Source: Patescibacteria group bacterium
GTDB taxonomy: Bacteria; Patescibacteriota; Minisyncoccia; Minisyncoccales; S141-161
NCBI GenBank assembly: GCA_015491015.1
Contig: WFWQ01000070.1
Span: 1 to 7,705 of the forward strand
Length of the DNA: 7,705 bases
Direction of reading: 5' to 3'
Part shown: positions 7,306-7,705 of the stretch, piece by piece
Layout: every line of letters begins with the position of its first letter
How positions within the stretch are numbered: position 1 is the stretch's first letter
Program-made: the position numbers and the translations under genes
The notes under the pieces: generated by a model
Told to the model about the DNA's origin: nothing
Database searches by the model: none
The model's input: only the letters and a program-made list of their open reading frames with translations

Positions 7306-7500
7306 TTATTCTGAAGTATAAGGCAATAAGGCTAAAAATCTTGCTCTTTTTACAGCTTGGGCTAATCTTCTTTGATGAAAAGCGCAGACTCCAGTTTTCT
7401 TTCTTGGTTTTATTTTATAAGATAAAGATAAAAATCTTTTTAAAGTGTCTACATCTCTAAAATCTACCTCTTTGTTGTATCTACAAAAATAGCATTCCAT
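7306..7500 (-). CDS. rpsR: 30S ribosomal protein S18 (zinc-ligand form)
   Basis: S18 is a small-subunit protein that pairs with S6 on the central domain of 16S rRNA. The 64 residues show the family core: [10 protein letters not shown] (16-25), KIKPRKKTG (29-37), [19 protein letters not shown] (43-61). It is shorter than typical S18 (about 75-80 aa) because the basic N-terminal extension is missing; the protein starts almost directly at the Cys pair. Cys3-x2-Cys6 and Cys39-x2-His42 form a likely zinc-binding set, the 'C+' type of S18, rather than the zinc-free form. ATG at 7500-7498 is the only start available, since an in-frame TAA lies 12 nt further upstream. No Shine-Dalgarno is visible; the ATG follows AAAAAAT and is inside a hairpin (7494-7514). 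It follows ssb by 23 nt, as in the common rpsF-ssb-rpsR operon, but rplI, which often comes next, is absent. Confidence 0.97.
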   Translation of the reverse strand: MECYFCRYNKEVDFRDVDTLKRFLSLSYKIKPRKKTGVCAFHQRRLAQAVKRARFLALLPYTSE

Positions 7501-7514
7501 ATTTTTTATGGAAT
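7494..7514 (-). promoter_or_regulatory. Perfect 8-bp hairpin enclosing the rpsR start codon
   Basis: On the minus strand the arms ATTCCATA (7514-7507) and TATGGAAT (7501-7494) are exact reverse complements, separated by a loop of five A. The rpsR ATG (7500-7498) is wholly within the 3' arm. In the mRNA this would sequester the start codon unless a ribosome finishing ssb 23 nt upstream opens it, or a regulator does. The stem is A/U-rich with two G-C pairs, so it is of modest stability and chance formation cannot be excluded. Confidence 0.5.
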
Positions 7515-7523
7515 TTTACCATT

Positions 7524-7705
7524 CTATATGGGAATTTCGTCAATGTCAATTTCTTCCACTTCTTCAGGTTTAAGTTTTTCTTCTTGAACTTGAGATGGAG
7601 GCTCAACCTTTTTAGGGCCTAGCTGGATTCTTTCCGCAATGATTTCGGTTTTATATCTTTTTATTCCCGATTGATCTTCCCAGCTTCTGGTCCGAAGCCT
7701 TCCTT
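7524..7705 (-). CDS. ssb: Single-stranded DNA-binding protein, C-terminal part (partial)
   Basis: SSB coats single-stranded DNA during replication and repair and recruits partner proteins through its C-terminal tip. The 59 residues present begin in the last part of the OB fold, GRLRTRSWEDQSGIKRYKTE, which closely matches E. coli GQLRTRKWTDQSGQDRYTTE, including the tryptophan and the DQSG turn. A short linker follows (GPKKVEPPSQVQEEKLKPEE), then the acidic tail EEIDIDEIPI and a TAG stop at 7526-7524. The linker is short compared with E. coli. The last residue is Ile where the family tip usually ends in Pro-Phe, which could alter partner binding. The 5' part lies beyond the window edge. The spacing to rpsR (23 nt) and the family's usual neighbourhood suggest that rpsF lies further upstream. 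Confidence 0.95.
   Translation of the reverse strand, partial: GRLRTRSWEDQSGIKRYKTEIIAERIQLGPKKVEPPSQVQEEKLKPEEVEEIDIDEIPI

Noticed and set aside
401..7500. UGA recoding, as in some CPR lineages
   Set aside because: The complete genes end in TAA (ssb in TAG), and rpoB, rpoC and rpsR read through normally with the standard code, with Trp from TGG and no in-frame TGA.
1..7705. tRNA, rRNA, CRISPR arrays, insertion sequences, attachment sites or a novel accessory system
   Set aside because: Almost all of the window is accounted for by five conserved genes. I saw no cloverleaf, spaced direct repeats, transposase motifs or terminal inverted repeats.

Overview
The window is a compact, AT-rich piece of bacterial chromosome in which every recognisable gene lies on the minus strand. 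Read in the direction of transcription (high to low coordinates) the order is ssb (3' part) - rpsR - rpoB - rpoC - ftsK-like (5' part). The sequence looks like a Candidate Phyla Radiation (Patescibacteria) bacterium, probably Parcubacteria-like. Reasons: short RpoB and RpoC without the large proteobacterial insertions, the style of the RpoB ends and of the RpoC 'GARGSW' segment, an FtsK-like start with a lysine-rich tail and four-helix-type membrane domain, very tight gene packing, and rpsR with no rplI behind it. This placement is an inference from protein character, not from a search.

Region by region. 7524-7705 is the end of single-stranded DNA-binding protein, with the last OB-fold strands and the acidic tail. 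7306-7500 is a complete 64-residue ribosomal protein S18 with a C-C-C-H zinc-ligand set; its start codon is inside a perfect 8-bp hairpin. 7222-7305 is the only intergenic gap of note (84 nt) and holds a convincing promoter with an extended -10 for rpoB. 3955-7221 is rpoB and 401-3949 is rpoC, separated by 5 nt; together they encode the two catalytic subunits of RNA polymerase with all active-site motifs intact. 1-398 is the beginning of a gene that starts at a GTG 2 nt after the rpoC stop and encodes a multi-spanning membrane segment most like the N-terminus of the DNA translocase FtsK.

How they work together: ssb and rpsR are the remains of the widespread rpsF-ssb-rpsR operon, while rpoB-rpoC-ftsK looks like a second transcription unit driven from 7265-7294. 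No Rho-independent terminator is visible anywhere in the window, and none of the four starts has a convincing Shine-Dalgarno sequence. There are no RNA genes, mobile elements, CRISPR arrays or foreign-looking islands. This is an ordinary housekeeping locus and I see no evidence of an undescribed multi-gene system; the observations worth checking are small-scale (a start-codon hairpin, a G-depleted rpoB leader, an altered SSB tip, altered rifampicin-pocket residues, a clamp insertion).
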